Below are positions 1 to 8,484 of a DNA stretch of 64,000 bases, piece by piece (positions within the stretch are counted from its first letter, which is position 1; every line of letters begins with the position of its first letter). Location: assembly GCA_042867185.1 (NCBI GenBank), contig JBHZQV010000022.1, forward strand, positions 1 through 64,000, read 5' to 3'. Position numbers and translations under genes: made by a program. This DNA comes from Xylophilus sp042867185. Lineage in GTDB: Bacteria; Pseudomonadota; Gammaproteobacteria; Burkholderiales; Burkholderiaceae_C. Below the pieces are notes generated by a model that was not told the origin of the DNA, searched no databases, and worked only from the letters and a program-made list of their open reading frames with translations.

Positions 1-86
1 GGCTGTGCCCGCCATGGCATAGCTGCGTCTGGGGTAGGGGTTATCTCGCGTCGCTCTCGACTTGTGCAACAAAGCCCCTTTCTCAG

Positions 87-126
87 AAAAAACCCGCCCG
101 GTACTTGCGCACCGGACGGGTTTTTT
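87..126. terminator. Bidirectional rho-independent terminator
   Basis: A run of A's, a stem of about 10 bp (ACCCGCCCGGT paired with ACCGGACGGGT, one bulge), an 8-nt loop and then six T's. The symmetry lets it work in both directions. It lies about 30 bp past the stop codon of the minus-strand hydrolase. The 60 bp to its left hold no recognisable gene. Confidence 0.85.
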
Positions 127-155
127 ATTCATGCTTCAAGCCTCGCGGCTGGCGC

Positions 156-1208
156 TTACTGCGTGCCGAATGCCTGCTTCAGCCGCTGGCCGGCGAAGGC
201 CTGGGCGTCACGCGCCTTCTGCACAGCGGCGGCCATGCCGAAGAACTCGTGGGTCGCGCCGTCGTAGAGCTTGCGCTCGACCGGCACGTTGGCCTTGCGC
301 AGGGCGGCTTCCAGCTGGGCGCCGTCGTCGCGCAGCGGGTCGATCTCGGCGTTGATGATGGTCACCGGCGGCAGGCCGGCCAGGTTGGCGTCGACCAGCG
401 AGATGCGCGGGTCCTTCAGGTCGGCCGGCGAGTTGGTGGTGTGCTTGACGAACCATTCGATCATCGGCTTGTTGAGCGGCTTGGCGGCGGCGTACGCGTT
501 GTACGACGGGGTTTCCAGGTTGGTCTGCGCGACCGGGTAGACCGACAGCACGTGCAGCGGCTTCGGCAGGTTGGCATCGCGCGCGGCGATGGCGGTGGCC
601 ACGGCCAGGTTGCCGCCGGCGCTCTCGCCCGCCAGGGCCAGCTTGGCCGGGTCGCCCTTCAGGCTGGCGGCGTTGGCGGCCGTCCACTTGTAGGCGGCCA
701 GGGCGTCGTCCCAGGCGGCGGGGAACTTGGCCTCGGGCGCACGGCGGTAGTCCACCGACACGACGACCGCGTTGGCGGATCGGGCCAGCGCACGCGCGCC
801 GCCGTCGTAGACCTTGCGGTCGGCGATCACCCAGCCGCCGCCGTGGAAGTACACGATCACCGGGAACGGGCCGCGGCCCTTGGGGGTGTAGATGCGGGCG
901 GGGAGCTGGCCGGTGGCGCCGGCGACGTTGGTGTCCTTGGCGACGATGCCGGGCACCAGCAGCTCGGGCTTGGTGGGCTGAGCCTGGGCCTTCAGCAGCT
1001 TGTTGACCGCGTCGGCGGGCGTGGGCTGCATGCGGGCTTCGGGCGGGGTGAGGGTTTCGATCGGCTTGGGCTTGAGGCTGGCGTGCGCATCGAGCACCGC
1101 CTGCATGTCGGCGTCGGGCGCGCCGGCGGCGAAGGCGGGGGTGGCGGCCACCAGGGCGGCGATGGCGGCGGCGGCGCCGATGGCGCGCAGGGACAGGTTC
1201 AGAGACAT
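156..1208 (-). CDS. Exported alpha/beta hydrolase, HSL (lipase/esterase GDXG) family
   Basis: This 350-aa protein begins with a signal peptide (hydrophobic residues about 8-27, ending AFA-A), so it is probably periplasmic or secreted. The oxyanion-hole motif HGGGW lies near residue 122, the nucleophile elbow GESAG near 194-198, an acid in EIDPLRD near 290, and the catalytic His in THEFFG near 320. These are the hallmarks of the hormone-sensitive-lipase family, which hydrolyses short-chain esters. The length fits the family plus a signal and a proline-rich linker (about 45-80). It is a single gene with its own terminator downstream. The substrate cannot be told from the sequence. Confidence 0.9.
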   Translation of the reverse strand: MSLNLSLRAIGAAAAIAALVAATPAFAAGAPDADMQAVLDAHASLKPKPIETLTPPEARMQPTPADAVNKLLKAQAQPTKPELLVPGIVAKDTNVAGATGQLPARIYTPKGRGPFPVIVYFHGGGWVIADRKVYDGGARALARSANAVVVSVDYRRAPEAKFPAAWDDALAAYKWTAANAASLKGDPAKLALAGESAGGNLAVATAIAARDANLPKPLHVLSVYPVAQTNLETPSYNAYAAAKPLNKPMIEWFVKHTTNSPADLKDPRISLVDANLAGLPPVTIINAEIDPLRDDGAQLEAALRKANVPVERKLYDGATHEFFGMAAAVQKARDAQAFAGQRLKQAFGTQ

Positions 1209-1371
1209 CGCGTTGTGACTTTCGCAGGGGATTGTTTCGACCCATGCATGGGAACGCGGCCGCGGTGCCGGTCCTGCGCGTGGCGAGCCCTCCTTGTCGT
1301 CGTCCGCCGGCCGGGCGAGGTGTCGGCGCGCACGGCGGTGGTGCGTCAGCCGAGGCGCGGCGCGGGTGCGG

Positions 1372-2064
1372 TCAGCGCGGCCCGGCGGTGAACGGCGGCG
1401 GCACCGTGGGCGGGGGCGGCACCGCGTCCCCGTCGGTGTCCAGATCCTGGCCCGCAGCGGCGCCGGGGGCCGGCGTGGCGCGGGCCATCCAGGCGATGAG
1501 GGACGAGCGCATCGCCTCTTCCACCGACATCTCGATCGGGTGCACCCACTCCACCGGCACGAAGACGGTGTAGCCGCCGATGTTGTAGCCCATCGGCAGG
1601 TACACCGCGACGCGGTCGCCGGGCAGGAAGCCTTCGGGCAGGCCGTGCATGCCGCGCCGCGTGACCAGGCCCACCATCTCCAGCTGGTCGCCGGGCCAGC
1701 GCAGCAGCACCACCTGCTGGCCCGCCTGCTTGTTGCCCGAGGGCGTGAAATAGTCCGCGAAGCTCTTGAGCGACGAGTACACGCTCTTGACCACCGGGAT
1801 GTTGGTGAACGGCAGCTCCACGTAGTGCAGCAGCCGCCGCACCCGCGCCTTCGACACCAGGAAGCCCACGCCCACGATGAAGGCCACCGCCAGCACCAGC
1901 CCCATGCCCGGCACGTAGAAGCTGCCGATGACCGGCCGCAGCACCACCAGCGCCAGGTCCTCCACCGCGCTCAGGAACAGCCAGAGCAGGTAGAGGGTCA
2001 GTACCACCGGCAGCACGGTGATCAGGCCGCGGAGGAAGTACTGGGTGAAGCGTTTCATGGTCAT
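1372..2064 (-). CDS. DUF502 family membrane protein
   Basis: A 230-aa protein with two hydrophobic segments near the N-terminus (about 10-35 and 50-75) followed by a hydrophilic domain with the DUF502 pattern: N-terminal FLRGLITVLP, then NIPVVKSVYSSLK and a VYLPMGYNIGGY-like segment. DUF502 proteins are widespread in proteobacteria and have no firm function. The C-terminal 30 residues are Pro-rich and probably disordered. Start at 2064 or the second Met at 2058; neither has a strong ribosome binding site. The gene is transcribed away from the TetR regulator next door. Confidence 0.85.
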   Translation of the reverse strand: MTMKRFTQYFLRGLITVLPVVLTLYLLWLFLSAVEDLALVVLRPVIGSFYVPGMGLVLAVAFIVGVGFLVSKARVRRLLHYVELPFTNIPVVKSVYSSLKSFADYFTPSGNKQAGQQVVLLRWPGDQLEMVGLVTRRGMHGLPEGFLPGDRVAVYLPMGYNIGGYTVFVPVEWVHPIEMSVEEAMRSSLIAWMARATPAPGAAAGQDLDTDGDAVPPPPTVPPPFTAGPR

Positions 2065-2179
2065 GGCGGGCAGGCGTCGGGAGGTGGGGGCGCAGCATAC
2101 CCCGCGGCCGGTGAAGGGCGTGTTGCACGGCGTGTGCGGCAGGGGCGCAGCGCGGCGGCCTCGTGCTTAAATCCGCCCC

Positions 2180-2863
2180 TTGTCTGCCCTGCCGCCCTCC
2201 CCCCTGCTCCCGGACGCCGTCGCCCCGCCCGGCGCCGCCGCCGCCGCGCCCCGCAAACGCCAGGGCCGCGAGCGCATCCTGGCCGCGATCCGCGAGGCGG
2301 CGATCGCCGAGTTCAGCCTGCACGGCCTGCGCGGCGCCTCGACCCAGGCGATCGCCGAGCGGGCCGGCCTCACCAAGCCCCAGCTGCACTACTACATCCA
2401 CGGCAAGGACGAGCTGTACGAGGAACTGCTGCAGTCGGTGCTGCAGGGCTGGTCGCACGCCTTCGCCTTCGACGAGACGGCCGACGACCCGAAGCGGGTG
2501 CTGTCGGAGTACATCCGCAAGAAGATGGATTACGCGCTGGACAACCCCGGCCTGTCGCGCATCTTCACCAGCGAGGTGATCGCCGGCGGCGCGCACCTGC
2601 ACAAGTACTGGCCCCAGGCCCGCGCCTCCACCGACCAGAAGGTGCGGCTGATCGACGGCTGGATCGCCCGCGGCCTGCTGCGGCCGCTGGACGCGCGGCT
2701 GCTGCTGATGCAGATCTGGGCCATGACCCAGCACTACGCCGACTACGGCGTGCAGGTGCGGGTGATGCTGCACCTGCCGCCCGACGCCCCGATCGACCGC
2801 GCCCCCATCGTGCGCCAGATCACCGATTCCGTGCTGCTGGCCTGCGGCCTCGCACCAGACTGA
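2180..2863 (+). CDS. TetR family regulator, RutR-like
   Basis: A 227-aa regulator with an N-terminal TetR helix-turn-helix (about residues 30-75, containing GASTQAIAERAGLTKPQLHYY) after a Pro/Ala-rich leader. The C-terminal domain matches the RutR type (IWAMTQHYADYGVQV, compared with IWASTQHYADF in E. coli RutR). RutR senses uracil or thymine; whether this protein does is unknown. The start used is TTG at 2180, chosen because no ATG precedes the HTH. It sits 111 bp before an oxidoreductase gene that carries a perfect inverted repeat in front of it, and it may also govern the catabolic operon starting at 4635. Confidence 0.88.
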   Translation: MSALPPSPLLPDAVAPPGAAAAAPRKRQGRERILAAIREAAIAEFSLHGLRGASTQAIAERAGLTKPQLHYYIHGKDELYEELLQSVLQGWSHAFAFDETADDPKRVLSEYIRKKMDYALDNPGLSRIFTSEVIAGGAHLHKYWPQARASTDQKVRLIDGWIARGLLRPLDARLLLMQIWAMTQHYADYGVQVRVMLHLPPDAPIDRAPIVRQITDSVLLACGLAPD

Positions 2864-2940
2864 CGCCACGGCGCCGCGCCGGCGCCCGCCCCTTCCCGTA
2901 GCCCGGCCGCCGGCGGCCTTGGCACGCCGCTTGCATGAAT

Positions 2941-2969
2941 CTGACCGTTCGATCAAATCAAACGGTCAG
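2941..2969. promoter_or_regulatory. Probable TetR operator (9-bp inverted repeat)
   Basis: CTGACCGTT and AACGGTCAG form perfect 9-bp arms separated by 11 bp, ending 5 bp before the ATG of the oxidoreductase at 2975. The TGACC half-site resembles that of RutR (TTGACCAnnTGGTCAA), although the spacing is wider. The adjacent TetR gene makes it the likely binding partner. Binding so close to the start codon would block transcription or translation initiation. Confidence 0.65.
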
Positions 2970-2974
2970 AAAAG

Positions 2975-3562
2975 ATGCGCATCCTCGTCGTCTACTGCCA
3001 CCCGGTGGAGACCAGCTACCACGCCAGCCTGCACGCCGAGGTGCTGCGCAGCCTGCGGGCGGCCGGCCACGAAGTGGACGACTGCGACCTGTACGCCGAG
3101 GATTTCGACCCGGTGCTCTCCCGCGCCGAGCGCCTGGGTTATCACGAAGTGCCCGCCAACCGCCTGCCGGTGCAGCGCTACGTGGAGCGGCTGGAACGGG
3201 CCGAGGCGCTGGTCTTCTGCTTCCCGACCTGGTGCTTCGGCCTGCCGGCGATGCTGAAAGGTTTCTGCGACCGGGTGCTGGTGCCGGGGGTGGCCTTCGA
3301 TATATCCGACCCACAGAACGTGAAGCCGGCGCTGACCCACATCCGCCGGATCGGCGCGGTGGTGACCTATGGCCGGCCGCGCTGGATGGCCTGGTGGATG
3401 GGGGACCCGCCGCGCAAGGTGGTGACGCGGTATTTGCGGATGCTGACCGGGGGGCGGGCGCGGGTGGAGTACCACGCGCAGTACCACATGAATGTGGCGA
3501 CCACAGCGGTGTTGGAGGGGTTTTTGGCGCGGGTGGGGCGGGCCTTCGGGGGGTGGCGATGA
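2975..3562 (+). CDS. NAD(P)H-dependent oxidoreductase, flavodoxin-like fold (Flavodoxin_2)
   Basis: This 195-aa protein opens with MRILVVYCHPVETSYHASL, the phosphate-binding start of the NQO1/MdaB/KefF family, and has the FCFPTWCFGLPAMLKGFCDRV segment (about 80-100) that binds FMN/FAD in this family. Family members reduce quinones or small electrophiles with NAD(P)H. The length is normal. The ATG follows the operator by 5 bp with only a weak AGAAAAG ribosome binding site. Probably controlled by the upstream TetR regulator. Confidence 0.85.
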   Translation: MRILVVYCHPVETSYHASLHAEVLRSLRAAGHEVDDCDLYAEDFDPVLSRAERLGYHEVPANRLPVQRYVERLERAEALVFCFPTWCFGLPAMLKGFCDRVLVPGVAFDISDPQNVKPALTHIRRIGAVVTYGRPRWMAWWMGDPPRKVVTRYLRMLTGGRARVEYHAQYHMNVATTAVLEGFLARVGRAFGGWR

Positions 3563-4634
3563 GGGGCGGGCGAGTCGCTCGGCTGGGCTCTTCTGCCTTG
3601 CTCCTTCTCACCTTGGGGGAGGGTGGGGGTGGGGGCCGCGCCCGGCTGATGGATGGCGCTGCTGTTTGTGGCTGGGCTGCGGCTTTCGGGTCCGGAGGCG
3701 GGGAATTCGCCCCCGCGGGCGAGTCCCTTTCTTTGCTTCGCCAAAGAAAGGAACCAAAGAAAGGCGACCCCGCTGCGGCGGTCCGGCTGCGCCGGACTGC
3801 TCTGCGGTACTCGCGGTCGGCGGGGTCCCGCTCCAACTCGCTGCGCTGCGCTCCGCTCAAACAATCGCGGGCCCTCATCCGCCGCCCGCTGCGCTCCTCG
3901 ACGCCGCAGAGGGGAGGGGGAGCGGGAGCGGGGTCCACACGGGCCGTCGCTGCGCTCGGCCTGGGGGTGCCTTTGCTTCGCTCGGCACGGGGGGTGGGTT
4001 GGTGCTTCGCTCGGCAAACTGGCTCTTCGGTTTTACTGCCTCTTGCTCGGGGGGAGAGAACTGGGGCGAGGCCAGCCCGGGCCATCGTCGCAGCACCCTT
4101 TTGCACGAACGCTACTAAATCCATAGCTAACAGTCGGCGCTGGATGACGGCTACAGCCACATTTGATTCAAACATCTGGCCCAGTGCCCGTGCCCGTGCC
4201 GGTGCCGGTGCCACTTTCGCTCCCCGGCGTAACTGCCGCGTAGCGGGCAGGAGCCGAGGGGCTGCGCTCCCGCTCCCCCTCCCCTCGGGATGCGCCGAGG
4301 AGCGCAGCGGCAGGCGGAATAAGGGCCGCGCATGTTTGAGCGCAGCGAGTTTGCGCGGACCCCGCCTGGCGCGAGCACCGCAGGTTGCCCGCAGCGCAGC
4401 GGAGGGTCGCAGCACGTGGGGTCGCCTTTTCTTGGTTACTTCTTTTGGCGAAGCAAAAGAAGTGACTCGCCCGCGGGGGCGACATCCCCGCCTCCACCCT
4501 CAACACGTGCAGTGTTGCATCGAACAGCAGCACCACACAAAAGCCGGTCGCGCAGCCCTCACCCCCACCCCCTCCCAGGGGAAGAGGGCGCCATACCCCC
4601 CGCTGGCAACCACCCGCCGCTAGCCCCCCACACC
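3563..4634. repeat. Non-coding block with two inverted ~260-bp repeat copies
   Basis: No gene is seen here; long open frames on both strands are GC-driven and repeat-derived. The left arm (about 3690-3945) and right arm (about 4246-4505) are inverted copies sharing, in order, GGCGGGGA, a CCCCGCGGGCGAGTC element, a CTTTGCTTCGCCAAAG-type hairpin, GGCGACCCC, AACTCGCTGCGCT, GCTGCGCTCCTCG and GGGGAGGGGGAGCGGG. G/C-rich runs at 3607-3637 and 4557-4590 extend the mirror symmetry. Such elements are common between genes in Xanthomonas and Comamonadaceae. Between the arms lie a copy of the GCTATC repeat (4111-4170) and five GTGCC[C/G/A] hexamers (4183-4213). Confidence 0.75.
4111..4170 (+). repeat. GCTATC-type dispersed repeat, copy 1 (diverged)
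   Basis: Begins GCTACTAAATCCATAGCT and continues into a CGGCGCTGG dyad, then ACATTTGATTC. It resembles copies at 11732, 19364, 31803 and 46704, which share a palindromic GCTAT-N6-ATAGC head and a GCCGGC-rich body. This is the most diverged copy. Confidence 0.5.
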
Positions 4635-5948
4635 ATGCCCACCACCCTCCTCCACCAGGCCCGCCTCCCCCGCTGGCTCCTCCCCCCCGACTGGCCCCGC
4701 CTCCCCTCCGGCCAGCCCGCCCTCGCCGACATCCACCTCGGTGCCGACGGCCGCATCGCCCGCACCACCCCCGCGCTGGACCCGGCCCCGGTGCCGCCGG
4801 CCGCCGGCGTCCACCACCTCCACGGCGCCCCCGTCCTCCCCGGCCTGGTCGACGCCCACACCCACCTCGACAAATCCTTCACCCTGCCCCGCATGGGCAC
4901 CGTCCAGCCCGGCCTGCTGGGCGCGATCGAGGCCATGATGGCCGACCGCGCCCACTGGACGCCTGCCGACATCCACGCCCGCGCCTCCAAGGCGCTGCAG
5001 TGGGCCTGGCAGGCCGGCGTGACCCGGCTGCGCACCCACTGCGACTGGTGGGAGCCCGACGCGGTGCCGGTCGCATGGGACGTGCTGCGCGGCCTGGCCG
5101 AGGAATGGCGCGGCCGCATCGTGCTGGAACGGGTCAGCCTGATGCCGCTGCACCTGTTCGCCGACGCCGCCACCGCCGACGCGCTGGCCCGCACGGTCGC
5201 CGCCAGCGGGCCCGGCGCGCTGCTGGGCGGCTTCGTGCACTCGACCAACTGGGACCCGCGGGCGCTGGTGCACCTGCTGGACGCGGCGGCGCGCCACGAC
5301 CTCGACCTGGACCTGCATGTCGACGAAGAGCTGCACCCCGGCGCGCAAGGGCTGCTGCACATCGCCCGCCACCTGAAGGCCATCGGCTACCGGGGCCGCG
5401 CGGTCTGCGGCCACACCTGCGCGCTGGCGGCCAAGCCCGAGGCCGAGGCGCTGGCGGTGCTGGACGCGGTGGCCGACGCGCCGATCACCCTGGTCACCCT
5501 GCCGCTCACTAACCTGCTGCTGCAGGACGCGGTCACCGGCCGCAGCCCGCGCCAGCGCGGCCTGACGCTGGTCAAGGAAGCGCGCGCCCGCGGCATCCCG
5601 GTGCTGGTCGCCAGCGACAACGTGCAGGACCCGTTCTGCCCGGTCGGCAGCTACGACCCGGTCGAATCGCTGGCCGCCGGCGTGCTGGCCGCGCAGCTGG
5701 GCCAGCCCTTCGACACCTGGACCGATGCGCTCTGCCGCGCCGACTGGCTGGGCCGCGCCCCCGGCCGGCTGCCGCTGCAGCCGGGCGATGCGGCCGACCT
5801 GGTCGTCTTCACCGCGGCCGACGCCTGGGGCTTTCCCTCGCGCAGCCAGCCGCGCACCGTGTGGCGCGCCGGCGTGCCGCTGACCCCCACCACCCACACC
5901 ACCGCCGCGGCCTCCGTGCGGGCCGCGACCGCAGGAGCCCTGGCATGA
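4635..5948 (+). CDS. Amidohydrolase, cytosine deaminase/AtzC-like
   Basis: A 437-aa metal-dependent hydrolase. VDAHTHLDKSF (about 75-85) is the HxHxDK metal motif of the cytosine deaminase/N-isopropylammelide hydrolase branch. HVDEELHPGAQ (about 230), CGHTCAL (about 257) and VASDNVQDPFCPVGSYDP (about 320) are the other metal and substrate segments. It probably deaminates or opens an N-heterocycle. ATG 4635 was chosen because everything upstream in this frame is repeat sequence. It overlaps the next gene by 4 bp (ATGA), so it is the first gene of a coupled catabolic operon. The exact substrate is not determinable. Confidence 0.88.
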   Translation: MPTTLLHQARLPRWLLPPDWPRLPSGQPALADIHLGADGRIARTTPALDPAPVPPAAGVHHLHGAPVLPGLVDAHTHLDKSFTLPRMGTVQPGLLGAIEAMMADRAHWTPADIHARASKALQWAWQAGVTRLRTHCDWWEPDAVPVAWDVLRGLAEEWRGRIVLERVSLMPLHLFADAATADALARTVAASGPGALLGGFVHSTNWDPRALVHLLDAAARHDLDLDLHVDEELHPGAQGLLHIARHLKAIGYRGRAVCGHTCALAAKPEAEALAVLDAVADAPITLVTLPLTNLLLQDAVTGRSPRQRGLTLVKEARARGIPVLVASDNVQDPFCPVGSYDPVESLAAGVLAAQLGQPFDTWTDALCRADWLGRAPGRLPLQPGDAADLVVFTAADAWGFPSRSQPRTVWRAGVPLTPTTHTTAAASVRAATAGALA

Positions 5949-6391
5949 CCGGCGCACAACCCCTGGCCCACTACGCCGCCTACCGCCGGATCGGCGACAT
6001 GGTCTACCTCTCGGGCGTGATCCCGGTCGACCCGGCGGCCGGCCTCATCGTGCGCGGCTTCGCCGACATCCCGCGCGACGCGGCCGACCGCATCGGCCGC
6101 ACCGGCGAGTTCTCGACCGACGCCAAGCAGGGCCCGATCCTGGCGCAGAGCTGGATGGTGCTCGACCTGGTCCGGCAGACGGTGGAGTCCGCCGGCGGCC
6201 GGATGGAAGACGTCTTCAAGCTGGTGCAGTACTTCCGCAACCTCGACCACTTCCCGCTCTACAGCACGGTGCGCCGCCAGTTTTTCCCCGAGGTGTCACC
6301 CGCCTCCACCGTCGTCGAGGTGCGCGGCCTGATGCCGACCGCCGACGTGCTGATCGAAGTGGAAGCGACAGCCCACATCCCGCTGCGTTGA
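5945..6391 (+). CDS. RidA family protein (YjgF/YER057c/UK114)
   Basis: A 148-aa RidA-fold protein: GDMVYLSGVIPVDP at the N-terminal strand, SWMVLDLVRQTVESAGG helix, and VEVRGLMPTADVLIEVEATA at the C-terminus. RidA proteins hydrolyse reactive enamines/imines; RutC of the pyrimidine pathway is a relative. The canonical Arg of the deaminase RidA group is not clearly in place, so it may be another subfamily. Its start overlaps the stop of the amidohydrolase (ATGA), which implies translational coupling and a role in handling an unstable deamination or ring-opening product. Confidence 0.87.
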   Translation: MTGAQPLAHYAAYRRIGDMVYLSGVIPVDPAAGLIVRGFADIPRDAADRIGRTGEFSTDAKQGPILAQSWMVLDLVRQTVESAGGRMEDVFKLVQYFRNLDHFPLYSTVRRQFFPEVSPASTVVEVRGLMPTADVLIEVEATAHIPLR

Positions 6392-6421
6392 CCGTTCGCA
6401 AGCCTTCCAGAAAGAACCCCA

Positions 6422-7294
6422 ATGCTCCACGGCTACACCCCGCCCCACCGCTTCCTGCCCTACCTGAGCTGGACCGACGTCGATGCGCTGCCCGACCGCG
6501 AGAACACAGTGGTGGTGCTGCCCTGCGGCGCCATCGAGCAGCACGGGCCGCACCTGCCCTGCTCGGTCGACAGCGTCATCTCGGCCGGCGTGATCGGCCG
6601 CGCGCTGGCGCTGCTGCCGGCCGAGGTCCCGGCCTTCGCGATGGCGCCGATCACCTACGGCAAGTCGGAAGAGCACCTGCACTTCCCCGGCACGATGACG
6701 CTGACCGGCACCACGCTGCTGGCCACCATCGTCGAGATCGGCGAATCGGTCTACCGCTCGGGCTTTCGCAAGCTGGTGTTCGCCAACGGCCACGGCGGCC
6801 AGCCGCAGGTGCTGGAGATGGCGGCGCGCGAGCTGCGGCTGCGCCACGGCGACTTCGTGGTGATTCCGCACGGCGTCTCGCGCCTGCCCAACGCGTCGAG
6901 CCGGCAGGTCAGCGAGCAGGAAAAGAAGCTCGCGATGCACGCCGGCCATTCCGAGACCGCGCTGATGCTGGCGCTGGCGCCCGACACGGTGCACATGGAG
7001 CGTGCGGTGGCCGCGATGCCGCCGGTGTTCCCGATCAGCCTGCTCTCGCCCGACGGCCGCCCGGCCTGCGCCTGGACGGCGCGCGACTTCGGCCCCACCG
7101 GGATCATCGGCGACCCGACCACCGCCACGGCGGAGCAGGGCACCGAGATCCTCGAGACGCTGGCCGCCAGCTGGGTGCAGGTGCTGACCGAGCTGCATGC
7201 CCTGCGCTGGGTGGTGCGGCACGAAGCCACCTGGGAGCGCGGCCACCACACCGGCTTCGTCCAGACCGCGGCGGGGCTGGCCGCGCCGGCCTGA
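6422..7294 (+). CDS. Creatininase family amidohydrolase
   Basis: A 290-aa protein of the creatininase fold. LPCGAIEQHGPHLP (about 35-48) carries the Glu and His metal ligands, SVDSVISAGV follows with Asp, FANGHGGQ (about 120-127) has the His/Gly motif, and HAGHSETALML (about 178-188) supplies the last Glu. The family cleaves cyclic or linear amides (creatinine, formamides). It lies 30 bp after ridA in the same operon, next to an NMT1-type transporter, so a cyclic amide substrate is likely; creatinine itself is not established. Confidence 0.9.
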   Translation: MLHGYTPPHRFLPYLSWTDVDALPDRENTVVVLPCGAIEQHGPHLPCSVDSVISAGVIGRALALLPAEVPAFAMAPITYGKSEEHLHFPGTMTLTGTTLLATIVEIGESVYRSGFRKLVFANGHGGQPQVLEMAARELRLRHGDFVVIPHGVSRLPNASSRQVSEQEKKLAMHAGHSETALMLALAPDTVHMERAVAAMPPVFPISLLSPDGRPACAWTARDFGPTGIIGDPTTATAEQGTEILETLAASWVQVLTELHALRWVVRHEATWERGHHTGFVQTAAGLAAPA

Positions 7295-7366
7295 GCGGCG
7301 CGCTCCTTGCATCGCACACCGCATCTTTCCCACCCCCTCCACCACGTTCCACCGAAAGGGCTTCCC

Positions 7367-8359
7367 ATGCGCAACCGCTCCGCTTTCCGCCTCGGCTCCC
7401 TCGCCCTCGCACTGGCTGCCGCCACCGGCGCCGCCCAGGCCCAGGCGCCCGAGAAATTCGTCTACATGACCAACTGGTACGCGCAGGCCGAGCACGGCGG
7501 CTTCTACCAGGCGATCGCCACCGGCCTCTACCAGAAGGCGGGCCTCGACGTGACGGTGAAGATGGGCGGCCCGCAGGTCAACATCGTGCAGATCATGGCC
7601 GCCGGCCAGGCCGACTGCGTGATGGGATCGAGCGACCTGCAGATGATGCAGGTGCGCGAGGGCGGCGTGCCGGTGACCACCGTCGCCGCCGTGTTCCAGA
7701 AGGACCCGCAGGTGCTGATCGCCCACGAGGACGTCACCAGCTTCGAGCAGCTCAAGGGCAAGACCATCCTGATCGCCCAGTCGGCCAACCGCGGGTACTG
7801 GCCGTGGCTCAAGGCCAAGTACGGCTTCACCGACAGCCAGACGCGGCCCTACACCTTCAACATCCAGCCCTTCGTCGCCGACAAGAACACCGCGCAGCAG
7901 GGCTACCTGACGTCGGAGCCCTACGCGATCCAGAAGGCCGGCGTGAAGGCCAACACGCTGATGTTCAGCGACCACGGCTTCCCGGCCTACGCCACCACCG
8001 TGACCTGCATGGACAAGACGCTCAAGGACCGCGCCAAGGCGGTCGCCGCGTTCGTCAAGGCCTCGGCCGAGGGCTGGAAGAGCTACCTGGCCGACCCGGC
8101 GCCCGGCAACGCGCTGATCAAGAAGGACAACCCCAACATGACCGACGAACAGCTGGCCTACAGCGTCGCCAAGCTCAAGGAGCTGGGCATGGTCACCGGC
8201 GGCGACGCGGCCACGCAGGGCATCGGCACGATCACCGACGCGCGCGCCAAGGCCAGCTACGACTTCCTGGTGTCGGCCAAGCTGCTCGACCCCGCCAAGA
8301 CCGACCTGGCCAAGACCTACACCACCGCGTTCATCAAGGACGCGAAGGTCCTTCCTTGA
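7367..8359 (+). CDS. ABC transporter substrate-binding protein, NMT1/THI5-like
   Basis: A 330-aa periplasmic binding protein. The signal peptide (residues 1-25, ending GAAQAQA) supports the ATG at 7367 over the longer frame from 7307. The mature start, FVYMTNWYAQAEHGGFYQA, and VKMGGPQVNIVQIMAAGQADCVMG place it in the NMT1/SsuA group that binds pyrimidine-like, nitrate, sulfonate or aromatic ligands. The ATPase and permease follow. Given the deaminase-type enzymes upstream, it probably delivers their N-heterocyclic substrate. Confidence 0.88.
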   Translation: MRNRSAFRLGSLALALAAATGAAQAQAPEKFVYMTNWYAQAEHGGFYQAIATGLYQKAGLDVTVKMGGPQVNIVQIMAAGQADCVMGSSDLQMMQVREGGVPVTTVAAVFQKDPQVLIAHEDVTSFEQLKGKTILIAQSANRGYWPWLKAKYGFTDSQTRPYTFNIQPFVADKNTAQQGYLTSEPYAIQKAGVKANTLMFSDHGFPAYATTVTCMDKTLKDRAKAVAAFVKASAEGWKSYLADPAPGNALIKKDNPNMTDEQLAYSVAKLKELGMVTGGDAATQGIGTITDARAKASYDFLVSAKLLDPAKTDLAKTYTTAFIKDAKVLP

Positions 8360-8454
8360 GCTCTCCCCCAGGCTTCGCGCACTTCGTGTCGCTTCGCCAA
8401 CCCCCTACCGGGGGCAACACCAGCGGCCCGGCATAGCCGGTTCCGCGGTGTTCC
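8360..8454 (+). repeat. CCCCCAGGCT stop-adjacent repeat, copy A
   Basis: Starts six bases after the TGA of the binding-protein gene: CTCTCCCCCAGGCTTCGC, a CCCCCTACCGGGGG dyad, then a GC-rich hairpin (AACACC...GGTGTT) containing AGCCGG. Near-identical architecture occurs in six other places in the window, so it is a dispersed intergenic element, here separating the transporter gene pair. Confidence 0.8.
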
Positions 8455-8484
8455 ACGACAAGGCCGTACAAAGAGAACTGCCCT

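Noticed and set aside
2958..4415. Several long open frames on both strands (over 400 codons)
   Set aside because: They run through repeat arms and GC-rich sequence, show low-complexity Arg/Pro/Ala translation, and have no domain or ribosome binding site.
4332..4634. Upstream extension of the amidohydrolase
   Set aside because: The extra 101 residues are translated repeat sequence; the conserved N-terminus starts at ATG 4635.
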